Shown: positions 9,205-18,044 of the stretch, in pieces | Layout: each line of letters starts with the position of its first letter | Position numbering within the stretch: position 1 is the first letter of the stretch | DNA from: Citrobacter amalonaticus Y19 | Lineage (GTDB): Bacteria > Pseudomonadota > Gammaproteobacteria > Enterobacterales > Enterobacteriaceae | Length of the DNA: 64,000 nucleotides | Assembly (NCBI RefSeq): GCF_000981805.1 | Contig: NZ_CP011132.1 | Location: 1,612,001 to 1,676,000 of the forward strand | Reading direction: 5' to 3' | Position numbers and translations under genes: made by a program | The notes under the pieces: model-generated | What the model saw: only the letters and a program-made list of their open reading frames with translations | What the model was told of the DNA's origin: nothing | Databases searched by the model: none

Positions 9205-9226
9205 TTATATCAATCAGGAGAATGAC

Positions 9227-10423
9227 ATGTCTTTAAGCGCGAATTCTGACGCCGTAACTTATGCCAAAACAGCCAATGCCAGAACGGCAGCGGAAACCGG
9301 AGATCGCATCGAGTGGGTGAAGCTGTCGCTGGCCTTTCTGCCGCTGGCGACCCCGGTGAGTGACGCCAAAGTGTTGACCGGTCGCCAGAAACCGCTGACC
9401 GAAGTGGCAATCATCATTGCGGAGATCCGCAGCCGCGATGGATTTGAAGGCGTGGGCTTCAGCTATTCAAAACGCGCCGGTGGTCAGGGCATTTACGCTC
9501 ATGCCAAAGAAATCGCCGATAACCTGCTGGGTGAAGATCCGAATGACATCGACAAGATCTACACCAAACTGCTGTGGGCAGGCGCCTCCGTTGGCCGCAG
9601 TGGAATGGCGGTTCAGGCCATCTCCCCTATCGATATCGCCCTCTGGGACATGAAAGCCAAGCGTGCTGGGCTGCCGCTGGCAAAACTGCTGGGTGCGCAC
9701 CGGGATTCCGTGCAGTGCTACAACACCTCCGGCGGCTTCCTGCATACGCCGCTCGATCAGGTACTGAAAAATGTGGTGATTTCACGTGAAAACGGCATCG
9801 GTGGGATCAAGCTGAAAGTTGGTCAACCCAACTGCGCCGAGGATATCCGCCGCTTAACCGCCGTTCGCGAAGCGCTGGGCGATGACTTCCCGTTGATGGT
9901 CGATGCCAACCAACAGTGGGATCGTGAAACGGCTATTCGCATGGGGCGCAAAATGGAGCAGTTCAACCTCATCTGGATTGAAGAGCCGCTGGACGCCTAC
10001 GATGTTGAAGGCCACGCCCAGCTTGCGGCCGCGCTGGATACGCCCATCGCGACCGGTGAAATGCTTACCAGCTTCCGCGAACATGAACAGCTGATCCTGG
10101 GGAACGCCAGCGACTTCGTCCAGCCAGACGCCCCGCGCGTTGGCGGTATTTCACCGTTCCTGAAGATTATGGATCTGGCCGCGAAGCACGGACGTAAGCT
10201 TGCGCCGCATTTTGCTATGGAAGTTCACCTGCATTTGTCTGCCGCCTACCCGCTGGAGCCGTGGCTGGAGCATTTCGAGTGGCTGAACCCGCTGTTCAAC
10301 GAACAGCTTGAACTGCGCGACGGTCGCATGTGGATCTCCGATCGCCACGGCCTGGGTTTCACCCTGAGCGAACAGGCTCGCCGCTGGACCCAATTAAGCT
10401 GCGAATTTGGCAAACGCCCCTGA
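9227..10423 (+). CDS. L-talarate/galactarate dehydratase
   Basis: 398-residue enolase-superfamily, mandelate racemase-subgroup enzyme, nearly the same throughout as the characterised Salmonella L-talarate/galactarate dehydratase (STM3697). It is expected to dehydrate galactarate and L-talarate to 5-keto-4-deoxy-glucarate. The general base lysine is in GGIKLKVGQ (about Lys197), the metal ligands are in MVDANQQWD, WIEEPLD and ATGEM (about 226, 252, 278), and the catalytic histidine is in KLAPHFAMEVH (about 328). The ATG at 9227 has AGGAG seven bases upstream; an open frame extending back to 8891 runs through the promoter and is not coding. The gene is followed after 72 bases by the transporter gene. 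Confidence 0.93.
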   Translation: MSLSANSDAVTYAKTANARTAAETGDRIEWVKLSLAFLPLATPVSDAKVLTGRQKPLTEVAIIIAEIRSRDGFEGVGFSYSKRAGGQGIYAHAKEIADNLLGEDPNDIDKIYTKLLWAGASVGRSGMAVQAISPIDIALWDMKAKRAGLPLAKLLGAHRDSVQCYNTSGGFLHTPLDQVLKNVVISRENGIGGIKLKVGQPNCAEDIRRLTAVREALGDDFPLMVDANQQWDRETAIRMGRKMEQFNLIWIEEPLDAYDVEGHAQLAAALDTPIATGEMLTSFREHEQLILGNASDFVQPDAPRVGGISPFLKIMDLAAKHGRKLAPHFAMEVHLHLSAAYPLEPWLEHFEWLNPLFNEQLELRDGRMWISDRHGLGFTLSEQARRWTQLSCEFGKRP

Positions 10424-10431
10424 TCCTCACT

Positions 10432-10450
10432 GGCGGGAATCATTCCCGCC
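10432..10450 (+). repeat. Intercistronic hairpin between dehydratase and transporter
   Basis: An 8-bp perfect inverted repeat (ggcgggaa, 3-nt loop, ttcccgcc) without a T tract. It is more likely an mRNA-stabilising or attenuating stem within the operon than a terminator. Confidence 0.45.
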
Positions 10451-10495
10451 CTCTTACCTTACAGAACGCTTTCTGCCCTTACTGAGGAGTAGAGA

Positions 10496-11806
10496 ATGAG
10501 CACAATGATAAAGCGCACCAAAGTGCGTTACAGCATTCTTATATTTTTATTTCTTGCCACGGTATTTAATTACGCCGACCGGGCAACGTTATCCGTCGTC
10601 GCGCCCATTATGAGTAAAGAATTAGGCTTTGACCCGGAAGCTATGGGACTGGCTTTTTCTTCTTTTGGTATTGCGTATGTGATCATGCAATTACCAGGCG
10701 GTTGGTTATTAGACCGCTACGGCTCGCGTCTGGTATACGGTTGCGCGCTGATCGGTTGGTCGCTGGTGACCATGTTCCAGGGCACCATCTATCTGTACGC
10801 CAGCCCGCTGATTGTCCTGATTATTCTGCGTTTATTGATGGGCGCAATCGAGGCGCCCGCCTTCCCGGCAAACAGTCGCTTAAGCGTACAGTGGTTCCCG
10901 AATAATGAGCGTGGGTTTGTCACCTCGGTTTATCAGGCGGCACAGTATATCTCGCTGGGAATAATTACCCCGCTAATGACCATTATTCTGCATAACCTGA
11001 GCTGGCATTTTGTCTTTTATTATATCGGCGCGATTGGCGTTGTTCTTGGCGTCTTCTGGTTAATTAAAATCAAAGATCCGATGCACCATCCCAAAGTGAA
11101 TCAGCAGGAAATTGACTATATTCGCGAAGGTGGCGGTGAACCGATGCTGGGCAGTAAAAAGGAACCGCAGAAGGTCACACTCGCCCAGATCAAAAGCGTC
11201 TGCGTTAACCGGATGATGATCGGTGTCTACATCGGGCAGTTTTGCGTCACCTCTATCACCTGGTTCTTCCTGACCTGGTTCCCGACCTATCTGTACCAGG
11301 CCAAGGGGATGTCGATTCTGAAAGTGGGCTTTGTCGCCAGTATCCCGGCAATTGCCGGATTCATCGGCGGTCTGCTTGGCGGCGTCTTCTCCGACTGGTT
11401 GCTCAAGCGCGGTTACAGCCTCACCACCGCGCGTAAACTGCCGGTGATTTGCGGCATGCTGCTCTCCTGCGTGATTGTTATCGCGAACTACACCTCTTCG
11501 GAGTTCGTGGTCATTGCCGCGATGAGTCTGGCCTTTTTCGCCAAAGGATTTGGCAACCTCGGCTGGTGCGTCCTCAGCGATACGTCGCCGAAAGAGGTGC
11601 TGGGCATTGCGGGCGGCGTCTTCAATATGTGCGGCAACATGGCCAGTATCGTCACACCGCTGGTGATCGGTGTGATTCTGGCCAACACTCAGTCGTTTGA
11701 CTTCGCCATTCTGTACGTCGGCTCAATGGGACTCATTGGCCTGATTTCCTACCTGTTTATTGTTGGACCGTTGGACCGCATTACGCTAACCCCGTCTGCT
11801 GCCTGA
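10496..11806 (+). CDS. MFS sugar-acid transporter (GarP/GudP-like, anion:cation symporter family)
   Basis: 436-residue inner-membrane protein with about twelve hydrophobic segments and the family signature NYADRATLSVV near the first segment, as in galactarate, glucarate and hexuronate importers. DRYGSR after segment two is the MFS loop motif. The start ATG at 10496 has GAGGAG; a second ATG at 10505 is less likely. It is placed directly after the L-talarate/galactarate dehydratase gene, so it probably imports those diacids. A strong terminator follows. Confidence 0.88.
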   Translation: MSTMIKRTKVRYSILIFLFLATVFNYADRATLSVVAPIMSKELGFDPEAMGLAFSSFGIAYVIMQLPGGWLLDRYGSRLVYGCALIGWSLVTMFQGTIYLYASPLIVLIILRLLMGAIEAPAFPANSRLSVQWFPNNERGFVTSVYQAAQYISLGIITPLMTIILHNLSWHFVFYYIGAIGVVLGVFWLIKIKDPMHHPKVNQQEIDYIREGGGEPMLGSKKEPQKVTLAQIKSVCVNRMMIGVYIGQFCVTSITWFFLTWFPTYLYQAKGMSILKVGFVASIPAIAGFIGGLLGGVFSDWLLKRGYSLTTARKLPVICGMLLSCVIVIANYTSSEFVVIAAMSLAFFAKGFGNLGWCVLSDTSPKEVLGIAGGVFNMCGNMASIVTPLVIGVILANTQSFDFAILYVGSMGLIGLISYLFIVGPLDRITLTPSAA

Positions 11807-11833
11807 TAGTCTCTGTGGCGAAGACTTCGCCCC

Positions 11834-11875
11834 CGCTGTTCCGGAATTGCACTCCCCGGAACAGCGTTTTTTTTG
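11834..11875 (+). terminator. Rho-independent terminator after the MFS gene
   Basis: An 11-bp stem, cgctgttccgg (11834-11844) with ccggaacagcg (11856-11866), followed by eight T residues. Confidence 0.9.
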
Positions 11876-11909
11876 TTACGCTTTCGCCCGCGGCAATTGT
11901 CGCCTTCTC

Positions 11910-12527
11910 TTAGATGATCTCATTGTTTTTCAGCACCTGGCGTAGTTCTGCCCGCTGACAGACCGCATCCGCTATCGCGCTGATATTTGGCGTATTACCC
12001 TGAAACCAGTCATGACCCGGCCCCCAGGTGCGCATCACGCAAAGATAACAATCGATCAGCGTTAACTGTTCGCCGAACGCATACGGTTCCGCACTCAGTT
12101 GACCGTTCAACCAGAGGTAGAGGGATTTACGGTATTCAATACAGTTCTTTTTTAACTGAGCGGGTGCATCAGGAACCCAGCGTTCCGGATAGTCAGCGTA
12201 GGTAAATGTCGGATAGATATTGGCCACCAGCCAGATTAACAGGCGCTGAAACTGCTGGCGCTCGGTGCTTTCAACGGGCGGCGCCAGATCGGGGCGACGA
12301 TCGAGTACCATCAGCGCAATCGCTGCCGTTTCGGTCATCACCTCGCCATTCTCAAGCGTAAGCGTCGGTACCTGGCACAGCGGATTGATTTTTTGCAGCA
12401 GATCGCGCTGCGGCCCTTCGTTGTTAAAACCGCTGACATCAACAAAGCGATACGGAATGTCCGCCAGCGTAAGCATTAATTCGCTGATCGCTGACCCCCA
12501 CCCAGGCGCCCCATAAACCTTAATCAT
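11910..12527 (-). CDS. yncG: Glutathione S-transferase homologue YncG
   Basis: 205-residue orthologue of E. coli YncG, matching along its whole length. It has an N-terminal thioredoxin-fold domain (residues 1-80, including the glutathione-contact motif META-like TETAAIALMV near 65-74) and an all-alpha C-terminal domain. Substrate unknown. Ribosome site GGAGG lies upstream of the ATG at 12527. In K-12 it lies near yncE as well; here an Aer-like receptor gene stands between them. Confidence 0.9.
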   Translation of the reverse strand: MIKVYGAPGWGSAISELMLTLADIPYRFVDVSGFNNEGPQRDLLQKINPLCQVPTLTLENGEVMTETAAIALMVLDRRPDLAPPVESTERQQFQRLLIWLVANIYPTFTYADYPERWVPDAPAQLKKNCIEYRKSLYLWLNGQLSAEPYAFGEQLTLIDCYLCVMRTWGPGHDWFQGNTPNISAIADAVCQRAELRQVLKNNEII

Positions 12528-12929
12528 ACTGCCTCCTGCAGGTTAAAACTCTAAGTGTAGAGTAACCTGCATTTCTGGCATGGCTTTCTGACCGCTCCTC
12601 CCGGCCGCGCCCTACAAAAATTAATAGGTCAGTAAAACTTATGATCCTGACCGTAATAGCGCCGCCCTATTTTATTTTTGTCATCGTTTTATCGGTCAGG
12701 TTTTACTTAAGAGAGCACCCTGCACTTTTCAGGTTACGCAGTTGTATTTATTTTTCATTTTAATGACATCACAGTTTAATTAAAGCATGTAAATTTCATT
12801 TTAAATACTTTCGTCATTCTTATGTTTAGTAGAGAATGCAGCATTCTAAATACATCATTCTCTATTATCAGTCAGCCCAGGCTGAGGGACTTTTGTGTTT
12901 ATTCCGCACAGCATCACCAGGAGTCTTTC
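12528..12929. other. AT-rich intergenic region between yncG and the chemoreceptor gene
   Basis: 402 bases with no supportable gene; an in-frame extension of the receptor from 12822 lacks a ribosome site. It contains an interrupted inverted repeat (gtaaaac at 12632-12638 and cctgaccg at 12646-12653, against cggtcaggttttac at 12693-12706). I looked for a flagellar sigma-28 promoter (TAAAG with GCCGATAA) and did not find a convincing one. Confidence 0.4.
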
Positions 12930-14471
12930 ATGAGAAGTAACATTCCCGTTACACAGAAAGAGTATTTGCTCAACGAGAAAACGACGCTCTTATCAACAAC
13001 GAATACGCAAAGCCATATTACCTATGCCAATTCGGCGTTTATCGACGCCAGCGGATTTGGCGAGCGTCAGCTAATGGGCGAACCGCATAATATCATTCGT
13101 CATCCGGACATGCCGCCCGCCGCGTTTGCGGATATGTGGTTTACCCTGCAACAGGGCGACAGCTGGACCGGCATGGTCAAAAACCGCCGGCACAATGGCG
13201 ACCACTACTGGGTTCGCGCCAACGTCACGCCCGTCTGGCATAACGAACAATTAACCGGATACATCTCGGTACGCACCGTTCCTGCGCGTCAGGAAATTGA
13301 GCAAAGCGAGCAGCTTTATCAGAAGATAAATAATAACAATTTCAAGGGGCATCGTTTATTCAAAGGTATTATTATTCGCCGTGGCGTACTGGCCTGTTTA
13401 TCGGCATTTAAATGGTTATCCATCCGTCAACGTGTCAATTATGCTATCGGTGCCAGTCTGTTTCTCGCAATGGGTATTATTTTCTTAGCGGTTAATCTGG
13501 TTATTCAGGCCGGCGCGTTTATCCTCTTATTTCTGCTGCTGGCTATTTACCTTAAGTATCAAATTTGTCATCCGGTTAAACAGATCCTGTCGCAAATGCA
13601 AAAAGTGGTCGCCGGGCGAAAACCCGACAGCATTCACTTAGATCGCGTCGATGAGCTGGGGATGATGATGCGCCTGGTTAATCAGGCCGGATTAAATCTG
13701 AATTCACTGGTAGATGATGTCAGTACTCAAATCGCCGGGATTCAGGAGATCAGCACCCGCGTCAGCCAGGAAGGCTCGGCATTGCATAAGCGCTCCGAAG
13801 AAACCTCTGCCAACCTGCAACAAACCGCGGCCGCCATCGAAGAGATCGGCAGCGCGGTGCAACAAACCGCAGACACCGCCGCACAAACGATGACGATGGC
13901 GGACAGAACCAGCGCTAACGCCAGCGAAGGGGGCGACTTTATGAAGCAGACGATCGGCATGATGCAGTCGATTTCCCGCGATAACGGGCAGATCGTTGAT
14001 ATCATCGGCGTTATCGACAGTATTGCTTTCCAGACCAATATCCTCGCGCTTAACGCGGCGGTCGAAGCCGCCCGCGCCGGAGAGTCCGGACGCGGGTTTG
14101 CGGTCGTTGCCGCCGAAGTGCGGAATCTGGCGCAGCACTCCGCGTCGGCTGCCAAAGAAATTGCGTCGCTGATTGAAAAGAACGTCGCCAACGTCAATGC
14201 CGGGGTGCGGATGGTTGAACAGACGGAGACTCACCTGACCGGGATGATCGACGACGTGTTCCAGATGTCGACCATGATTAAAGAGATTGGCCTCGCGACG
14301 CGCGAACAGACGCAGGCGCTGGAACTGATTAATGATTCAATCTCTCGTATCGGCACCATGACCGATAACAATGCCACAATGGTGGAAAGCGTCAGGGACG
14401 CCGCGGGTAATCTTTCCGGGCGCTCCTCACGCCTGCAACAGGCGGTACATGTCTTCGGCACCTCCGCCTGA
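12930..14471 (+). CDS. Aer-like PAS-domain methyl-accepting chemotaxis protein
   Basis: 513-residue chemoreceptor built like the redox/aerotaxis sensor Aer. It has an N-terminal PAS domain (about 8-115) with the Aer-type segments NIIRHPDMP and VKNRRHNGDHYWVRANV, a membrane hairpin (about 171-207) with no periplasmic ligand domain, a HAMP region (about 208-260), and a methyl-accepting signalling domain with tip motif TNILALNAAVEAARAGE. The C-terminus lacks an NWETF-type CheR tether, as in Aer. The start ATG at 12930 has CAGGAG. The PAS domain probably binds FAD and senses redox state (inference from Aer). No flagellar genes are nearby. It is a paralogue rather than Aer itself, given its location and divergent sequence. 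Confidence 0.87.
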   Translation: MRSNIPVTQKEYLLNEKTTLLSTTNTQSHITYANSAFIDASGFGERQLMGEPHNIIRHPDMPPAAFADMWFTLQQGDSWTGMVKNRRHNGDHYWVRANVTPVWHNEQLTGYISVRTVPARQEIEQSEQLYQKINNNNFKGHRLFKGIIIRRGVLACLSAFKWLSIRQRVNYAIGASLFLAMGIIFLAVNLVIQAGAFILLFLLLAIYLKYQICHPVKQILSQMQKVVAGRKPDSIHLDRVDELGMMMRLVNQAGLNLNSLVDDVSTQIAGIQEISTRVSQEGSALHKRSEETSANLQQTAAAIEEIGSAVQQTADTAAQTMTMADRTSANASEGGDFMKQTIGMMQSISRDNGQIVDIIGVIDSIAFQTNILALNAAVEAARAGESGRGFAVVAAEVRNLAQHSASAAKEIASLIEKNVANVNAGVRMVEQTETHLTGMIDDVFQMSTMIKEIGLATREQTQALELINDSISRIGTMTDNNATMVESVRDAAGNLSGRSSRLQQAVHVFGTSA

Positions 14472-14510
14472 TCCCTGCCCACTCTGCCGGTTCAGGACGG
14501 GATTTAGGCA

Positions 14511-14545
14511 AAAAGGCCTGCACACGGTGCAGGCCTTTTACTTTA
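14511..14545. terminator. Bidirectional terminator between chemoreceptor gene and yncE
   Basis: A perfect 13-bp stem, aaaaggcctgcac (14511-14523) and gtgcaggcctttt (14527-14539), which supplies A and T runs on both strands between converging genes. Confidence 0.85.
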
Positions 14546-15604
14546 CAGGGCGATACGAATCACATCATCCGGCTCAGTGGCTTCTTTCTCGCGCGTGGAT
14601 TTTTGCTTCACGCTCACGTACAGCGTTTTGCCATCGGCTGACAGCGCCAGGCTGTTCGGGAAGGTTGGCGTATCAAACGTTTTCACCACGCTGTAGCTCT
14701 TCGCGTCAATCACGCTCACTTTACCCGCCTGACGGTGCGTCACGTAGACTTCGTTGCGCGTCGGGTTAAACAACACGGCCAGCGATTCCGGCGCGGCGAT
14801 TTTCGCCAGCACGTTGCCGTTGCGGGTATCAACGACCAGCACTTCGGCTGCTTTTGAGTCAGTCACAAACGCGCGATGACCGGCGGTATCGAGGCTCAGG
14901 TTAATAAAAAAGTGCTCTTTGCCATCATCCAGCAGTTTTTTACGACTGAGGATTTTGTTGGTGGCGGTATCGATGGTAATAAATTCGCCATCGGCATTGG
15001 TGGTATACAGACGTTTCGCCAGGCTGTCGATCGCAAGGCCGGTGCTCATCTTACCGGTATTCTGGATGGTTTCTTTCAGCGCAATTTTTTCGCCATCGAC
15101 CACCCAAATCACGCTCTCTTTGCCAAGACCGCTGATATAAACCGTGTTGGTGGCTTCATCGGCAACCAGTTCACGCGGTTGCAGCGGACGCACATCTTCT
15201 GAGCGCTTACGGGCATCAAGGACCAGTCGCCCTTTCACTTCACTCGTTTTCGCATCAATGGCCGTCACCGCACTGTTCACCGTGTTGCCGAACCACAGCG
15301 TCTGGGTTGCATTGTTGATGGTGGCGCCAAACGGCTTGAGATCGTTGTGAATGGCCTGGGTGACTTCCAGCGTCACCGGATCAAGACGATAAACGATGCC
15401 GCCTTTGTCCAGCTTGCGGCTCTGCGAGGTAGCCAGCCACAGCGCGTTTTCCTGTTGGCTGTAAGCCATTTCGTAAGCGCCTTTGCCCACGCCTTTACGC
15501 AGCATTTCTTCTGCGGCCTGGGCGCTGAATGAAGAAGCAACCAGCAGTGAACCTAACAGCAGTGAACTCCGCAGGCGCGGTGAAAACAGATGACGAAAAT
15601 GCAT
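14543..15604 (-). CDS. yncE: YncE, secreted beta-propeller protein
   Basis: 353-residue orthologue of E. coli YncE, the same length. The signal peptide ends near SAQAAEE (about residue 30). The mature part is a repeated YVTN-type beta-propeller, with repeats such as KVSVIDAKS and LYVSVKQ. The E. coli protein is periplasmic, can bind DNA in vitro and is iron-repressed; its physiological role is unknown. It is divergent from the TonB-dependent receptor yncD, with a Fur-like site in between, so the pair is probably co-regulated by iron. Confidence 0.92.
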   Translation of the reverse strand: MHFRHLFSPRLRSSLLLGSLLVASSFSAQAAEEMLRKGVGKGAYEMAYSQQENALWLATSQSRKLDKGGIVYRLDPVTLEVTQAIHNDLKPFGATINNATQTLWFGNTVNSAVTAIDAKTSEVKGRLVLDARKRSEDVRPLQPRELVADEATNTVYISGLGKESVIWVVDGEKIALKETIQNTGKMSTGLAIDSLAKRLYTTNADGEFITIDTATNKILSRKKLLDDGKEHFFINLSLDTAGHRAFVTDSKAAEVLVVDTRNGNVLAKIAAPESLAVLFNPTRNEVYVTHRQAGKVSVIDAKSYSVVKTFDTPTFPNSLALSADGKTLYVSVKQKSTREKEATEPDDVIRIAL

Positions 15605-15689
15605 GACGACTCCCTTTGATAAATCGCTATTTTTGCTGCTTCACATCACTTCAGCGAGCAACATCATGGTATTGCTCTTTTTTATAGAT

Positions 15690-15708
15690 GGGAATGGTAA
15701 TCATTATT
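15690..15708 (+). promoter_or_regulatory. Fur box candidate between yncE and yncD
   Basis: GGGAATGGTAATCATTATT matches 15 of 19 positions of the Fur consensus GATAATGATAATCATTATC. It sits 86 bases from the yncE start and 160 from the yncD start. Confidence 0.65.
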
Positions 15709-15867
15709 CATGTGAATGTGGAGCGTTTATTCGCATTCTGGCTACAATCTTCTTAATTTCTCCATCAATCCTTAACGCATTGTGCCGTTAAAATTTTCAA
15801 ACTTTTACAAATCCATTAACATGATTCTCACATACCGCTGGGTACGTTCAATTTAATTGGCCTTTTC

Positions 15868-17988
15868 ATGAAGATTATTTCCGCACGCTATACCGCAGTT
15901 CCCGCACTTTTTCTCCCGCTTGTGTTTGCATCGCCGGTGATGGCTGACGACACGACCGATGCCCAGACGATGATCGTCAGCGCTTCCCCCCAGGCGATAT
16001 CAGAACTGGATACACCGGCCGCCGTTAGCGTCGTTGACGGCGACGAAATGCGCCTGGCAATGCCGCGCATTAACCTGTCAGAATCACTGACCCGCGTACC
16101 GGGACTTCAGGTGCAAAACCGACAAAACTATGCGCAGGATTTGCAGATTTCAATGCGCGGATTCGGCTCCCGTTCTACCTATGGCATTCGCGGGATCCGC
16201 CTGTATGTGGACGGCATTCCGGCGACGATGCCGGACGGTCAGGGGCAGACATCGAACATTGATCTCAGCAGCGTGCAGAACGTTGAAGTGCTGCGCGGCC
16301 CCTTCTCTGCGCTGTACGGCAATGCCTCCGGCGGGGTGATGAATGTCACCACCCAAACCGGTCAGCAGCCACCGACCATAGAGGCAAGCAGCTATTACGG
16401 CAGCTTCGGTAGCTGGCGTTATGGGCTGAAAGCCACTGGCGCAATGGGAGATGGCACCCAGCCAGGCGATGTGGATTACACTGTGTCCACCACCCGCTTC
16501 ACTACTCATGGCTATCGTGACCGCAGCGGCGCGCAGAAAAATCTGGCGAATGCAAAGCTGGGCGTACGCCTCGATGACGCCAGCAAGCTGAGTCTGATTT
16601 TTAACAGTGTCGACATCAAAGCCGACGATCCGGGCGGTCTCAGCGAAACGGAATGGCGGGCGGATCCACGGCAATCCCCTCGCGCTGAGCAATACAACAC
16701 GCGCAAAACCATCAAACAGACTCAGGCCGGATTGCGCTATGAGCGCCAGGTCAGCGCGCAGGATGACATGAGCGTCATGATGTATGCCGGAGAGCGTGAA
16801 ACCACGCAGTACCAGTCCATTCCCATCGCGCCCCAGCTTCGCCCCTCTCATGCTGGCGGCGTGATCGCCCTGCAACGGCATTATCAGGGTATCGACAGTC
16901 GCTGGACGCATCGCGGTGAACTGGGCGTGCCCGTGACCTTCACCACCGGTCTTAACTACGAGAACATGAGCGAAAACCGCAAAGGCTATAACAACTATCG
17001 CCTGAGCAACGGCGTGCCGGAGTACGGACAAAAAGGCAGCCTGCGCCGCGATGAACGTAATCTGATGTGGAACGTGGATCCTTATCTGCAAACCCAGTGG
17101 CAGTTGACTGACAAACTCTCGCTGGATGCTGGCGTGCGCTACAGTTCCGTCTGGTTCGATTCCAACGATCGTTACATCACGCCGGGTAATGGCGATGACA
17201 GCGGTGAGGCCAGCTACCATCAGTGGTTGCCTGCCGGCTCGTTGAAATATGCCTTAACCGACGCGTGGAACGTCTATCTTGCCGCAGGCCGTGGCTTCGA
17301 AACACCGACCATCAATGAGCTTTCCTACCGCGCTGACGGACAAAGCGGGATGAATCTGGATCTCAAACCCTCGACCAACGATACGATGGAAATCGGCAGT
17401 AAAACCCGGATCGGTGACGGGTTGCTGACGGCGGCCCTCTTCCAGACCGATACCGATGATGAACTGGTGGTTGATTCCAGCAGCGGCGGACGCACAACCT
17501 ATAAAAATGCCGGTAAGACACGCCGTCAGGGGGCGGAACTCGCCTGGGATCAACGCGTGGCCGGAGACTGGCGGTTCAACGTGTCGTGGACCTGGCTTGA
17601 TGCCACTTATCGCAGTAACGTGTGTAGCGACCAGAACTGCAATGGTAACCGGATGCCCGGCATCGCGCGGAACATGGGGTTCGCCTCGCTGGGTTACGTG
17701 CCTGATGACGGCTGGTATGCGGGCGCCGATGCGCGCTATATGGGCGATATTATGGCCGATGATGAGAACACCGCCAAAGCGCCGTCGTATACCGTCGTTG
17801 GGCTGAATACCGGGTATAAATTCAACGTCAGCAGCCTGACGGTGGACGTGTTTGGTCGCGTCGATAACCTGTTCGATAAAGAGTATGTCGGCTCGGTCAT
17901 CGTGAATGAATCGAATGGCCGCTACTACGAACCTGCACCAGGGCGTAACTATGGCGTTGGCGTCAACCTGGCCTGGCATTTTGAGTAA
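15868..17988 (+). CDS. yncD: YncD, TonB-dependent outer-membrane receptor
   Basis: 706-residue receptor. Signal peptide to about residue 26 (ASPVMADD), a TonB-box-like segment (QTMIVSA), a plug domain (about 45-160, with NVEVLRGPFSALYGN), and a 22-stranded barrel ending in aromatic residues (AWHFE). E. coli YncD is about 700 residues and its substrate is not firmly known; an iron complex is suggested by family and by the Fur-like site upstream. It is divergent from yncE and is followed by a hairpin terminator. Confidence 0.92.
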   Translation: MKIISARYTAVPALFLPLVFASPVMADDTTDAQTMIVSASPQAISELDTPAAVSVVDGDEMRLAMPRINLSESLTRVPGLQVQNRQNYAQDLQISMRGFGSRSTYGIRGIRLYVDGIPATMPDGQGQTSNIDLSSVQNVEVLRGPFSALYGNASGGVMNVTTQTGQQPPTIEASSYYGSFGSWRYGLKATGAMGDGTQPGDVDYTVSTTRFTTHGYRDRSGAQKNLANAKLGVRLDDASKLSLIFNSVDIKADDPGGLSETEWRADPRQSPRAEQYNTRKTIKQTQAGLRYERQVSAQDDMSVMMYAGERETTQYQSIPIAPQLRPSHAGGVIALQRHYQGIDSRWTHRGELGVPVTFTTGLNYENMSENRKGYNNYRLSNGVPEYGQKGSLRRDERNLMWNVDPYLQTQWQLTDKLSLDAGVRYSSVWFDSNDRYITPGNGDDSGEASYHQWLPAGSLKYALTDAWNVYLAAGRGFETPTINELSYRADGQSGMNLDLKPSTNDTMEIGSKTRIGDGLLTAALFQTDTDDELVVDSSSGGRTTYKNAGKTRRQGAELAWDQRVAGDWRFNVSWTWLDATYRSNVCSDQNCNGNRMPGIARNMGFASLGYVPDDGWYAGADARYMGDIMADDENTAKAPSYTVVGLNTGYKFNVSSLTVDVFGRVDNLFDKEYVGSVIVNESNGRYYEPAPGRNYGVGVNLAWHFE

Positions 17989-18009
17989 GATGGCGTATTA
18001 ATGACGTAC

Positions 18010-18036
18010 TAGCGGGGATTTCCCCCGCTATATTTT
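18010..18036 (+). terminator. Terminator of yncD
   Basis: Stem agcgggg/cccccgct between 18011 and 18029, followed by atatttt. It lies between the converging yncD and mcbR genes. Confidence 0.6.
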
Positions 18037-18044
18037 AGCTGTGC

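Noticed and set aside
8891..9226. N-terminal extension of the dehydratase to 8891
   Set aside because: It would run through the divergent promoter, both operators and the LacI-family start. The ATG at 9227 has a strong ribosome site and matches the known 398-residue enzyme.
16150..17220. 356-codon open frame opposite yncD
   Set aside because: It is antisense to a clear TonB-receptor gene, with no recognisable protein features.
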